From contig NZ_JMIT01000001.1 of assembly GCF_000731675.1 (NCBI RefSeq), positions 1,797,526 to 1,861,525 on the forward strand: a stretch of DNA of 64,000 nucleotides, given 5' to 3'. Every line of letters begins with the position of its first letter. Within the stretch, counting starts at the first letter, position 1. Both the position numbers and the translations under genes were made by a program. Below are positions 18,134-26,219 of the stretch, piece after piece. Origin of the DNA: Pseudomonas capeferrum (GTDB lineage Bacteria; Pseudomonadota; Gammaproteobacteria; Pseudomonadales; Pseudomonadaceae). Below the pieces are notes generated by a model. That model ran no database searches. It was not told the DNA's origin and worked only from the letters and a program-made list of their open reading frames with translations.

Positions 18134-18616
18134 ATGAGCAAAGCTTTTGCTTACGAAGAACTGGACGAGGTAGACCGCGAGCTGCTGCGCTTGCTGCAGG
18201 AGGACGGCACCTTGTCCAGCGCCGCCCTGGGCGAGCGCTTGTCGATGACCGTCACGCCCTGCTGGCGCCGGCGCAAGCGCCTGGAGGAGTTGGGGCTGAT
18301 TAAGGACTACCAGGCCAACCTGGACCGCAAGAAACTGGGGTATGACGTCATGGCGTTTGCCCAGGTGCGCTTTGGCAACCATTCGGCCGAAGCGCCTGAT
18401 GACTTCGAGCAGGTGATCTTGAAGCTGCCGCAGGTGTTGTCGTGCCACAAGGTGACGGGTGAGGCTGACTATGTGCTGACGGTGCTGGCGACCGACCTGG
18501 AGAGCTATGGGCGCTTTGTCGAGGAAGTGTTGCGTCGGCAACCGGGCATTGCTTCGATTCAGTCGAGCTTGGCCTTGCGGGAAATCAAGGCGGTTAGCCG
18601 GGTGCCTGTCAGGTAA
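18134..18616 (+). CDS. Lrp/AsnC-family transcriptional regulator
   Basis: The 160-residue protein has an N-terminal winged HTH (residues about 10-55, LDEVDRELLRLLQEDGTLS then WRRRKRLEELGLI) and a C-terminal RAM/AsnC effector domain (CHKVTGEADYVLTV). The family responds to amino acids or related small molecules and forms octamers or dimers of dimers. It is divergent from the acetylpolyamine amidohydrolase gene over 120 bases, so local control of that gene is likely. Start ATG at 18134 fits family length. Confidence 0.88.
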   Translation: MSKAFAYEELDEVDRELLRLLQEDGTLSSAALGERLSMTVTPCWRRRKRLEELGLIKDYQANLDRKKLGYDVMAFAQVRFGNHSAEAPDDFEQVILKLPQVLSCHKVTGEADYVLTVLATDLESYGRFVEEVLRRQPGIASIQSSLALREIKAVSRVPVR

Positions 18617-18635
18617 GGGCGATGGGGGGGCGGGT

Positions 18636-18723
18636 GCATGCCTTGGTTCTTACAGCGCCTGGGAGATCGAGCGCCGCCCGGGCGGCGCTCGATCTCCCAG
18701 GCGCTGCAAGAACCAAGGCATGC
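18636..18723. repeat. 88-bp near-perfect inverted repeat
   Basis: Two 44-base arms, with only one mismatch, meet without a loop at 18679/18680 (centre GCCGCCCGGGCGGC). It occupies the gap between the convergent lrp and dmlR-like genes. The arm shares GAGATCGAGCGCCGCC with the repeats at 5778, 26132 and 46070. It is probably a cruciform/REP-type element acting as a bidirectional transcription stop. Confidence 0.85.
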
Positions 18724-18737
18724 CCCACCCCCACCCC

Positions 18738-19649
18738 CTACTCCGGCAAGCTATACCGCTCGGCAAAATACCGCCGGAAGAACTCAACCGCCACCCGCAC
18801 CTTGGCCGAGCTTGCCAGTGGCGAGGTGTACACGGCCCAGATATCCGCCGGCTGGTGATAGTCCGCCAACACCTGCACCAGCCGCCCATCCAGCAAGCTG
18901 TCGTGCACATCCCACCAGGACCGCAGCAAGATCCCGCGCCCATCCAGGCACCACTGGTGGGCCACCTCGCCGTGGTTGCTCGACAAGCCCCCGGTCACCC
19001 GCACGCTCTCTTCGCCATCAGGGCCCTCCAGCTGCCAGATACCAAACGGGTGGTCACGTTCCTTGATCACCAGGCAGTCATGGCTGCCCAGGTCGGCCAG
19101 CACTTTCGGCGTGCCGTGGCGCGCCAGGTATCCCGGCGCGGCACAGAGTACCCGGCGGTTCCTGGCCAGGCGCTTGGCGATCAGGTTGGGCGCAATGGTA
19201 TTGCCCACGCGGATGTCCAGGTCGACCCCCTCTTCGATCAAGTCCACCAGGCGGTCATGCACATCCAGGCGAATATCCAGACGTGGGTAGCGCTCGGCCA
19301 GCTCCGACAAGGCCGGCGCCACAAACCGCCGACCCAGGCCCAAACTGCTGGCAATGCGCAGTTGCCCCGCCGGTTCGCGGTGCTGGGCGCTGATGTCATC
19401 CCCCATGCGCTGCACCGCGTCGAAAATCTGCAGCGCCCACTGGTACACCCGCTCGCCCTCCTCGCTGACCGTCACCCGCCGGGTGGTGCGGTGCAACAAG
19501 CGCACCTCGAGGTTTTGCTCAAGCAGGCGAATGCGTTTGCTGATGTACGCCGCCGACATGCCCAACTCGTCGGCCACCGCAGCAAAGCTGGCGCGTTTGG
19601 CCACCAGGAGGAAGATATTGAGGTCGTCGAGGTTTGGCAGATTATTCAC
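18738..19649 (-). CDS. dmlR: LysR-family regulator, DmlR-like
   Basis: A 303-residue LysR regulator: HTH at residues 8-65 (FAAVADELGMSAAYISKRIRLLE), then the effector-binding domain. It is divergent from a D-malate/tartrate dehydrogenase gene, as E. coli dmlR (yeaT, 307 residues) is from dmlA (yeaU). The following transporter and oxygenase genes also keep E. coli order. DmlR activates dmlA in E. coli. The 98-base divergent gap should hold its site. The name is based on synteny plus family and the effector may differ. Confidence 0.8.
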   Translation of the reverse strand: MNNLPNLDDLNIFLLVAKRASFAAVADELGMSAAYISKRIRLLEQNLEVRLLHRTTRRVTVSEEGERVYQWALQIFDAVQRMGDDISAQHREPAGQLRIASSLGLGRRFVAPALSELAERYPRLDIRLDVHDRLVDLIEEGVDLDIRVGNTIAPNLIAKRLARNRRVLCAAPGYLARHGTPKVLADLGSHDCLVIKERDHPFGIWQLEGPDGEESVRVTGGLSSNHGEVAHQWCLDGRGILLRSWWDVHDSLLDGRLVQVLADYHQPADIWAVYTSPLASSAKVRVAVEFFRRYFAERYSLPE

Positions 19650-19747
19650 ACTTCGTGTTCCAAGAATCCATGAATGGCTAGATTATCTCCGATTCAAGGC
19701 CTTATAGCATGGCCCGCACCTGTTCCCTAGACAACGAGTGCGCCCCC

Positions 19748-20839
19748 ATGAGCAAGACATTTAGAATTGCAGCAATCCCTGGCGATGGCATCGGCATCGA
19801 AGTACTGCCAGAAGGCATCCGCGTGGTCGAGGCTGCTGCCCGCAAGCATGGCCTGGACATCAGTTTCGAATTCTTCGAGTGGGCCAGCTGCGATTACTAC
19901 CTGGCCCACGGCAAGATGATGCCGGACGACTGGTTCGAGCAGCTGAAGGGCTTCGACGCCCTCTACTTCGGCGCGGTCGGCTGGCCAGACAAGGTACCGG
20001 ACCACATTTCCCTGTGGGGTTCGCTGCTCAAGTTCCGCCGTGACTTCGACCAGTACGTGAACATTCGCCCGGTGCGCCTGTTCCCGGGCGTACCCTGCCC
20101 GCTGGCAGGCCGCGAGCCCGGTGACATCGACTTCGTGGTGATCCGCGAGAACACCGAAGGCGAATACTCGTCCCTGGGCGGGCGCATGTTCGAAGGCACC
20201 GAAAACGAGTTCGTGCTGCAGGAATCGGTGTTCACCCGCCGCGGTGTCGACCGCATTCTCAAGTACGCATTCGATGTCGCGCAAACCCGCGAGCGCAAGC
20301 ACGTTACCTCGGCGACCAAGTCCAACGGCATGGCCGTGAGCATGCCGTACTGGGACGAGCGCACGGCGGCCATGGCTGCCAATTATCCGGAAATCAGCTG
20401 GGACAAGCAGCACATTGATATCCTCTGCGCCCGCTTCGTCCTGCAACCGGACCGCTTCGACGTGGTAGTGGCCTCGAACCTGTTCGGCGACATCCTGTCC
20501 GACCTCGGCCCGGCCTGCGCCGGCACCATCGGCATCGCCCCGTCGGCCAACCTCAACCCCGAGCGCAAGTTCCCGTCCCTGTTCGAACCGGTACACGGCT
20601 CGGCACCGGACATCTTCGGCAAGAACATCGCCAACCCGATCGCGATGATCTGGTCCGGTGCGCTGATGCTCGAGTTCCTCGGCAACGACGGCGCCGACCC
20701 GCGCTACCGTGCGGCCCACGATGACATCCTCACGGCCATCGAACAGGTCATTGCCGCCGGTGACACCACCCGCGACATGGGCGGGCAGAAGTCCACCCAG
20801 GAAGTCGGCCGGGCCATCACGGCCTTGATCGAAGCCTGA
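19748..20839 (+). CDS. dmlA: D-malate / tartrate dehydrogenase (decarboxylating)
   Basis: This 363-residue member of the isocitrate/isopropylmalate dehydrogenase family oxidises D-malate to pyruvate and CO2 with NAD, and may act on tartrate. Motifs: IPGDGIGIEV at the N terminus, the IRENTEGEYSS substrate loop, the metal-binding NLFGDILSDLG block and HGSAPDIFGKN. The start is the ATG at 19748 (MSKTFRIAAIPG), matching the 361-residue E. coli enzyme; the 13 extra codons are unlikely. Carnitine cleavage yields malic semialdehyde, hence malate, so this enzyme probably finishes carbon recovery in the module. Confidence 0.9.
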   Translation: MSKTFRIAAIPGDGIGIEVLPEGIRVVEAAARKHGLDISFEFFEWASCDYYLAHGKMMPDDWFEQLKGFDALYFGAVGWPDKVPDHISLWGSLLKFRRDFDQYVNIRPVRLFPGVPCPLAGREPGDIDFVVIRENTEGEYSSLGGRMFEGTENEFVLQESVFTRRGVDRILKYAFDVAQTRERKHVTSATKSNGMAVSMPYWDERTAAMAANYPEISWDKQHIDILCARFVLQPDRFDVVVASNLFGDILSDLGPACAGTIGIAPSANLNPERKFPSLFEPVHGSAPDIFGKNIANPIAMIWSGALMLEFLGNDGADPRYRAAHDDILTAIEQVIAAGDTTRDMGGQKSTQEVGRAITALIEA

Positions 20840-20846
20840 CCCGGCC

Positions 20847-20880
20847 GGGCCGATTAGCACACGTGTCTGACAATCGGCCC
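20847..20880 (+). terminator. Hairpin after dmlA
   Basis: GGGCCGATT and AATCGGCCC form a nine-base-pair stem with a 16-base loop, seven bases after the dmlA stop. Only a short T-containing tract follows. It probably separates dmlA from the downstream transporter, which has its own operator region. Confidence 0.55.
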
Positions 20881-20919
20881 TCCCCCTCTTGCGAGCGGCG
20901 CGGATTAAATGCAAAATCT

Positions 20920-20954
20920 GTTAACCATTAGATGTACGTTAACCTTTAGTTAAC
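20920..20954. promoter_or_regulatory. Tandem GTTAACC operator upstream of the BCCT transporter
   Basis: GTTAACC begins at 20920 and again at 20938, 18 bases apart. The second copy is part of the palindrome GTTAAC-CTTTA-GTTAAC (20938-20954). The same 18-base spacing and sequence recur at 22701. A related palindrome, GTCAAC-CAAAA-GTTGAC, lies before the XRE-PAS gene. Proposed operator for that regulator. Confidence 0.62.
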
Positions 20955-21032
20955 AACCAAGGAAGGAGTGGTACTGCAACACCCCGGATGCCTGCCGGGT
21001 ATAACAAGTACGCCAACGTCCAGGAGACGATG

Positions 21033-22631
21033 ATGTCGCACAAGAATAAAAAGATTGATGTGTTCCTGATTACCATGAGCCTGATCGCCGTGCTGCTCAC
21101 GGTGCTGGGCCTTGCAATGTTCCCCGCCGAAGCCGAACACGCGGCCAACCAGCTGTTCGAACTGTCCACCCGTACCTTTGGCACCAGTGTCCAGGTGCTG
21201 GTGTTCGGTAGCACCCTGGCCGTGCTGTACCTGGCCTTCAGCAAGTACGGCAATATCCGCCTGGGCAGTGGCAAACCCGAGTACGCCACCGCGACCTGGG
21301 TGTTCATGTTCATCTGCGCCGGCATGGGTTCCTCGACCCTGTACTGGGGCGTGATGGAATGGGCCTACTACTACCAGACTCCCGGCCTCAACATCGCCGC
21401 AGCTACCCCCAAGGCGCTCGAGTACAGCATTGGCTATTCGTTCTTCCACTGGGGCGTCAGCGCCTGGTCGATCTATGCCCTGGCCTCGCTGGCCATGGCT
21501 TATCACTTCCACGTGCGCAAGAAGAGCGGCCTGAACCTGGCCTCGATCATCGAAGCGGTGACCGGTTTCAAGGCGACCGGCCCCGTTGGCCGCAGTGTCG
21601 ACCTGATCTTCCTGCTGACCATGATGGGCGCCCTGACGGTATCGCTGGCACTTACCGCCTCGACCTTGACCCGCGGCCTGCATGACCTCACCGGCACCCC
21701 CGACACCTTCACCGTGCAATTGCTGGTGATCGGTGCCGTCGCGGTGATGTTCTCGCTCAGCTCCTACATCGGTATCGATGGCGGCCTGCAGCGCCTGAGC
21801 AAGATGGTGTGCATCGGCGCGCTGGTATTTGCCGCCGTCATACTGCTGGTTGGCCCGACGCAGTTCACCATCAACAATACGGCCAACTCGATTGGCCTGA
21901 TGATCCAGAACTACGTGCACATGAGCCTGTTCACCGACCCGGCCGGCGACGGTGCCTTCACCCGCAACTGGACGGTGTTCTACTGGCTCTGGTGGGTGTC
22001 GTACGCACCGGGCGTGGCGATGTTCGTGACCCGCGTGTCGCGCGGCCGGCAGATCAAGGAAGTGGTCATGGCCCTGCTGATGGGCGGCAGCTTCGGTTGC
22101 TGGTTCTTCTTCGGCGCGCTGGAAAGCTACAGCATGCACCAGTTCATCACCGGTGCCATCGACGTGCCGAAAATGCTCAGTGAACAAGGCGGCGAATCGG
22201 CGGTGACACACCTGTTGCTGGCCTTGCCATGGGGCCAGGTGTTCCTGGGTGTGTACCTGTTCATCATGGCGATCTTCTGCGCCTCGCACATGGACGCCGC
22301 CGCGTATGCGGTAGCGGCCACCAGCACCCGCAACCTGCGCGAAGGCGATGACCCGACACCGACCCATCGCCTGTTCTGGTGCGTGGTGCTGACCCTGGTG
22401 CCACTGGCCATGCTGTTCGCCAAGGCATCGCTGTCGACCATGAAAACCGCGGTGGTACTGACGGCGATCCCGTTCATGGTGATTCTGCTGGTGAAGATCT
22501 ACGGCTTCTTCAAGTGGATGTTCGAAGACTACGGCCAGGTCTCGGCCTACCGCATCGAGGAAGAGGCAGCGCGCCTGGCCGGTGAAACACCTGCCGAGCA
22601 TGCCCCGCGCAGTGCCGCCGCCGTGCATTGA
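21033..22631 (+). CDS. BCCT-family betaine/carnitine transporter
   Basis: A 532-residue protein with 12 hydrophobic segments. The BCCT signature region is present ([26 protein letters not shown] and [14 protein letters not shown]). This family moves quaternary ammonium compounds such as carnitine, gamma-butyrobetaine and glycine betaine. It occupies the position of E. coli yeaV between the D-malate dehydrogenase and the carnitine oxygenase, so carnitine or a close relative is the likely solute. The ATG at 21033 is preferred over 21030 because AGGAG is then six rather than three bases away. Confidence 0.9.
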   Translation: MSHKNKKIDVFLITMSLIAVLLTVLGLAMFPAEAEHAANQLFELSTRTFGTSVQVLVFGSTLAVLYLAFSKYGNIRLGSGKPEYATATWVFMFICAGMGSSTLYWGVMEWAYYYQTPGLNIAAATPKALEYSIGYSFFHWGVSAWSIYALASLAMAYHFHVRKKSGLNLASIIEAVTGFKATGPVGRSVDLIFLLTMMGALTVSLALTASTLTRGLHDLTGTPDTFTVQLLVIGAVAVMFSLSSYIGIDGGLQRLSKMVCIGALVFAAVILLVGPTQFTINNTANSIGLMIQNYVHMSLFTDPAGDGAFTRNWTVFYWLWWVSYAPGVAMFVTRVSRGRQIKEVVMALLMGGSFGCWFFFGALESYSMHQFITGAIDVPKMLSEQGGESAVTHLLLALPWGQVFLGVYLFIMAIFCASHMDAAAYAVAATSTRNLREGDDPTPTHRLFWCVVLTLVPLAMLFAKASLSTMKTAVVLTAIPFMVILLVKIYGFFKWMFEDYGQVSAYRIEEEAARLAGETPAEHAPRSAAAVH

Positions 22632-22655
22632 AACGAGTGAACTGAACTGGCCTGT

Positions 22656-22674
22656 GTGGGGCGGCCTCGCCCCA
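22656..22674 (+). terminator. Hairpin after the BCCT gene
   Basis: GTGGGGC and GCCCCAC pair over a five-base loop, and a run of seven T begins at 22684. This resembles a terminator ending the transporter transcript before the oxygenase promoter. Confidence 0.6.
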
Positions 22675-22700
22675 CGACGGCAAATTTTTTTGCCCGGCTT

Positions 22701-22735
22701 GTTAACCAATAGATACTTGTTAACCAATAACTATA
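22701..22735. promoter_or_regulatory. Tandem GTTAACC operator upstream of the carnitine oxygenase
   Basis: GTTAACCAATA begins at 22701 and repeats at 22719. The first unit continues AGATAC, as at 20920. The block ends only 24 bases before the oxygenase ATG, so a bound protein would probably block transcription or its early elongation. It has the same architecture as the element before the BCCT gene. Confidence 0.62.
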
Positions 22736-22758
22736 AACCGAGCTTGTGAGATCCCGTC

Positions 22759-23880
22759 ATGAATGACTTCAAACGCCTGCCCGCCGATTTCTGTGCGAAC
22801 GCCGAAGAGGCGTTCACTATCCCTGCCAGCTTCTACACCCAGGCCTCGGTTTTCGAGCACGAGAAGGAAGCCATCTTCGCGCGCAGCTGGATCTGTGTCG
22901 GCCACCGCAGCGAAGTGACGCAGAACAATGCCTACATCACCCGCGAAGTGATTGGCGAGAGCATCATCGTGGTGCGCGGTCGTGACAGCGTGCTGCGCGC
23001 GTTCTATAACGTCTGCCCGCACCGCGGCCACCAGTTGCTCAGCGGCAGCGGCAAGGCCAAGAACGTCATCACCTGCCCGTACCACGCCTGGACCTTCAAG
23101 CTCGACGGCGAGCTTGCCCACGCCCGTAACTGCGACAACGTGGTGAACTTCGACAAAGAGAACTCCACCCTGGTGCCGCTGCGCGTCGAAGAATACGCAG
23201 GCTTCATCTTCATCAACATGGACATGGACGCAGGCTCGGTCGAAGACCAGTTGCCGGGCCTGCAAGCGCGCATGCGTGAAGCCTGTGGCGTGATCGACGA
23301 CCTGCACCTGGCCGCACGTTTCGTCAGCGACACCCCGGCCAACTGGAAGTCGATCGTCGACAACTACCTGGAGTGCTACCACTGCGCCCCTGCCCACCCC
23401 GGCTTCTCCGATTCGGTAGACGTCGGCCAGTACAGCCACAGCATGCATGGTAACTGGACCCTGCAGTACGGCCTGGCAAAACCGTCGGAGCAGTCGTTCA
23501 CCTTCGATGAAAGCGTGAAAGACCCGTCCTTCGCCGGCTTCTGGGCCTGGCCGTGCACCATGTTCAACGTGCCGCCAGGAGCCAACTTCATGACCGTGAT
23601 CTACGAGTTCCCGGTGGATGCGGAAACGACCCTGCAGCACTACGACATCTACTTCCTCAACACGGACATCACCGAGGAGCAACAGAAGCTGATCAACTGG
23701 TACCGCGAAGTGTTTCGCCCAGAAGACCTGCGCCTGGTCGAAAGCGTGCAGAAGGGCCTGAAATCCCGCGGCTACCGTGGCCAGGGCCGGATCATGGCCG
23801 ACCGCGAGCGCAGCGGCATGAGCGAGCACGGCATTGCCCACTTCCACAACCTGATCGCCGTGGCCCACCTCGACGATTGA
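22759..23880 (+). CDS. cntA: Carnitine monooxygenase, Rieske oxygenase component
   Basis: This 373-residue enzyme is expected to split L-carnitine into trimethylamine and malic semialdehyde with O2. The Rieske centre is Cys86-X-His88 and Cys106-X2-His109. The mononuclear iron ligands fall at His208, His213 and Asp323, and the bridging residue is Glu205 (YLECYH) instead of the usual Asp. The Glu205 substitution and this exact numbering are hallmarks of CntA/YeaW. Gene order (dehydrogenase, BCCT, oxygenase, reductase) equals E. coli yeaUVWX. Gamma-butyrobetaine or another betaine remains possible as substrate. Confidence 0.92.
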   Translation: MNDFKRLPADFCANAEEAFTIPASFYTQASVFEHEKEAIFARSWICVGHRSEVTQNNAYITREVIGESIIVVRGRDSVLRAFYNVCPHRGHQLLSGSGKAKNVITCPYHAWTFKLDGELAHARNCDNVVNFDKENSTLVPLRVEEYAGFIFINMDMDAGSVEDQLPGLQARMREACGVIDDLHLAARFVSDTPANWKSIVDNYLECYHCAPAHPGFSDSVDVGQYSHSMHGNWTLQYGLAKPSEQSFTFDESVKDPSFAGFWAWPCTMFNVPPGANFMTVIYEFPVDAETTLQHYDIYFLNTDITEEQQKLINWYREVFRPEDLRLVESVQKGLKSRGYRGQGRIMADRERSGMSEHGIAHFHNLIAVAHLDD

Positions 23881-23956
23881 TCGCTACCGCTTGAGTCATT
23901 TGCACGTACTGGTGCGCGGCACGGCCTGCCGCGCGCCCTGGCAGTCGAGGTGAACC

Positions 23957-24928
23957 ATGGCCAACAAATATGAAATGTTCAGCGTGTGCGTGACCGAAGT
24001 GGAACAGGCCACGCCGCTGATCAAGCGCTTTACCCTGGCCCGCGAAGATGGCGCGGCGATGCCGGCCTTCTCCGGTGGCAGCCATGTCATCGTGCAGATG
24101 CAGGGTGCCGACGGCAGCCAGTTCAGCAACGCCTACTCGTTGATGAGCGACCCGCGCGATACCCGCAGCTACCAGATTGGCGTGCGCCTGGAGGAACAAT
24201 CCAAGGGCGGCTCGGCCTTCATGCACCAGCAGGTGCAGGTCGGCACCCGCCTGACCATCTCCTCGCCCAACAACCTGTTCGCCCTGGACCCAGCGGCCGG
24301 CCGCCATGTGCTGATTGCCGGCGGCATCGGCATTACCCCCTTCCTGGCACAACTGCACGAGCTCGAAGGCGGCGCCGCCGACTACGAACTGCACTACGCC
24401 TTCCGCGCCCCGGAACATGGCGCGTTCCAGGCCCAGTTGGCCAACGGCCCGCATGCCGACAACACCCACTTCTACATCGACAGCCTCGATCGCAAGCTTG
24501 ACCTGGCGGCCTTGTGCGCGGGCCTGGATGCGTCCGCGCACCTGTACGTGTGCGGCCCCAAACCACTGATCGATGCAGTCATCGCCTGCGCCGCCAAGGC
24601 CGGCATTGCCGAGCAACGCGTGCATTGGGAGCAGTTTGCCGCAGCCCCGGTGACCGGTTCGGCATTCACCGTGGTGCTGGCGCAGTCGGGCATCGAGTTG
24701 CAGGTGGAAGAAGGCATGACCATTCTTCAGGCCATCGAGAAGTCCAAGGCCGCCAAGGTCGAGTGCCTGTGCCGCGAAGGCGTCTGCGGCACCTGTGAAA
24801 CCGCCATCCTGGAAGGCGAAGCCGAGCACTTCGACCAGTACCTGAGCGATGACGAAAAGGCTGCCCAGCAGAGCATCATGCTGTGTGTGTCGCGGGCACG
24901 CTCGGCACGCCTGGTGCTGGACCTGTAA
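23957..24928 (+). CDS. cntB: Carnitine monooxygenase, reductase component
   Basis: A 323-residue PDR-type reductase that feeds electrons to the Rieske component encoded upstream. Flavin domain NAYSLMSDPRD (near residue 57), NAD domain AGGIGITPFL (near 118) and a C-terminal 2Fe-2S domain with CLCREGVCGTCE plus a downstream Cys (LCVSRA). It corresponds to CntB/YeaX. It lies 76 bases after the oxygenase, probably on one transcript. It is a distant paralogue of the reductase at 613-1572, sharing the same domain order. Confidence 0.92.
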   Translation: MANKYEMFSVCVTEVEQATPLIKRFTLAREDGAAMPAFSGGSHVIVQMQGADGSQFSNAYSLMSDPRDTRSYQIGVRLEEQSKGGSAFMHQQVQVGTRLTISSPNNLFALDPAAGRHVLIAGGIGITPFLAQLHELEGGAADYELHYAFRAPEHGAFQAQLANGPHADNTHFYIDSLDRKLDLAALCAGLDASAHLYVCGPKPLIDAVIACAAKAGIAEQRVHWEQFAAAPVTGSAFTVVLAQSGIELQVEEGMTILQAIEKSKAAKVECLCREGVCGTCETAILEGEAEHFDQYLSDDEKAAQQSIMLCVSRARSARLVLDL

Positions 24929-24968
24929 CGCGCGATCGGGGCTGCGGGGCGGCCCCACGGGTTTCACC

Positions 24969-24985
24969 GTCAACCAAAAGTTGAC
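24969..24985. promoter_or_regulatory. GTCAAC-N5-GTTGAC palindrome before the XRE-PAS gene
   Basis: GTCAACCAAAAGTTGAC is a perfect 6-5-6 inverted repeat. It is followed eight bases later by TATACT (24994-24999), a good -10 element, so the palindrome spans the -35/spacer region. That placement suggests autorepression. It resembles the GTTAAC elements at 20938 and 22719. Confidence 0.6.
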
Positions 24986-25034
24986 AGCTTGAGTATACTG
25001 GCAGGCTCTTGGCCCCGATCAGGACACTCTGCCG

Positions 25035-26114
25035 ATGTTGGAAAACAGCTTTGCCTTTCGCCTCAAGGAACTGCTCGAGCATCACAAGCTGACCCTGCAA
25101 GCCGTGGGCACGGCCCTGGGTATTTCCCGCACAGCGGTGCACAAATGGACCCGCGGCGGGGAGATCGACTACGACAACCTGCGTAAATTGGCCGACTTTC
25201 TCAAGGTCAACTGGATCTGGCTGCGCTATGGCGACGAAGCCTTGCAGAACATCCAGCAGCCACAGGTGGTCGAGTTGCCGATGACCGACCTGCGCAGGCG
25301 CTACACCGCCGAAATCATGGAAAGCGAAACGCGCATGAAACTGGCCCAGGAAGGTGCGCGTATCGTGACCTGGGAATGGAACCTGATCAGCGACGAGGTC
25401 ACCTATTCGCCAAACGTCGAACAGGTGTATGGCTGGCCAGTGCACCGCAACGAAGACTTCTGGCGCCATCTGCCGGATGAAGACGTGGCGCACATGCAGG
25501 CGATGTACGCCCAGGCCGTCGCCGAGGGCAGTGGCTGCGAGTGTGATTTCCGTATCACCCGGCCTGAGGGTGAAGTGCGCTGGATTTCCTCCCGCGCCAC
25601 GGTGGTACGCGACAGCGCCGGGCGCTCGGTGAAGATGGTCGGCATCAGCATGGACAACACCGAGCGCCAGGTTGCCCAGCAGGCGTTGCGCAACAGCGAA
25701 GAACGCTTTCGCGCGATCTTCGAGCTGGCCTGGGGTGCCCTCGCCTACATCGACCCGGACGGCACCTGGCAGCGGGTCAATAACAGCCTCTGCGAGATGC
25801 TCGGCTACCGCGCCGAAGAGCTGTACGCCATGACCTTCCAGCACATCACCCATGCCGACGACCTGGCGCTGAACCTGCAATTGCTGGCGCGCATGCTGGC
25901 GGGTGAAACCGAGCGCTACGAGGTGGAAAAACGCGTGCGCCACAAGAGCGGCGAATACATCTGGGTGCGCGCCCGCACCTCGCTGCAGCGCCGCGACAAC
26001 GGTGAGCCGGAGCACCTGATCAGCGTGTTTGAAGACATCACCGCCGAGCGGCAGGAGCATGAGCGGTTGCAGGCGCACATTGCGGCGCTGGAGGCGAAGC
26101 TGAGGGGGTTGTGA
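25035..26114 (+). CDS. XRE-type HTH regulator with two PAS domains
   Basis: A 359-residue protein: an XRE helix-turn-helix at residues 8-65 (TLQAVGTALGISRTAVHKWTRGG), then two PAS/PAC units at roughly 100-215 and 225-345 (ending in GISMDNTERQ and SVFEDITAERQ). It ends in a short coiled coil. No kinase or output enzyme domain is present, so the PAS domains presumably sense a ligand or redox state and tune DNA binding. It follows the carnitine oxygenase genes and is preceded by its own palindrome. It is the best candidate to control the GTTAACC sites upstream. Function beyond this is inference. Confidence 0.85.
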   Translation: MLENSFAFRLKELLEHHKLTLQAVGTALGISRTAVHKWTRGGEIDYDNLRKLADFLKVNWIWLRYGDEALQNIQQPQVVELPMTDLRRRYTAEIMESETRMKLAQEGARIVTWEWNLISDEVTYSPNVEQVYGWPVHRNEDFWRHLPDEDVAHMQAMYAQAVAEGSGCECDFRITRPEGEVRWISSRATVVRDSAGRSVKMVGISMDNTERQVAQQALRNSEERFRAIFELAWGALAYIDPDGTWQRVNNSLCEMLGYRAEELYAMTFQHITHADDLALNLQLLARMLAGETERYEVEKRVRHKSGEYIWVRARTSLQRRDNGEPEHLISVFEDITAERQEHERLQAHIAALEAKLRGL

Positions 26115-26131
26115 GGGCTGCCAGGTGTTTG

Positions 26132-26209
26132 ACGTGAGGTTTTTGGCGCCTATGAGGTCGAGCGCCGCGCGGGCGGCGCTCGACCTCATAGGCGCCACAA
26201 ACCTCACGT
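26132..26209. repeat. 78-bp inverted repeat
   Basis: Two 39-base arms with two mismatches meet without a loop at 26170/26171. The inner arm shares GGTCGAGCGCCGC with the repeats at 5778, 18636 and 46070. It lies between the convergent XRE-PAS and LuxR genes. Probable bidirectional terminator/REP-type element. Confidence 0.82.
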
Positions 26210-26219
26210 AATACACTTA

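Noticed and set aside
20946..22727. 593-codon minus-strand frame opposite the BCCT gene
   Set aside because: The BCCT protein on the other strand has clear family motifs. The minus frame is compositionally biased and has no recognisable domain.
24981..24999. TTGACA and TATACT before the XRE-PAS gene as a paired promoter
   Set aside because: They are only seven bases apart. TATACT is a good -10, but TTGACA there is part of the palindrome, not the -35.
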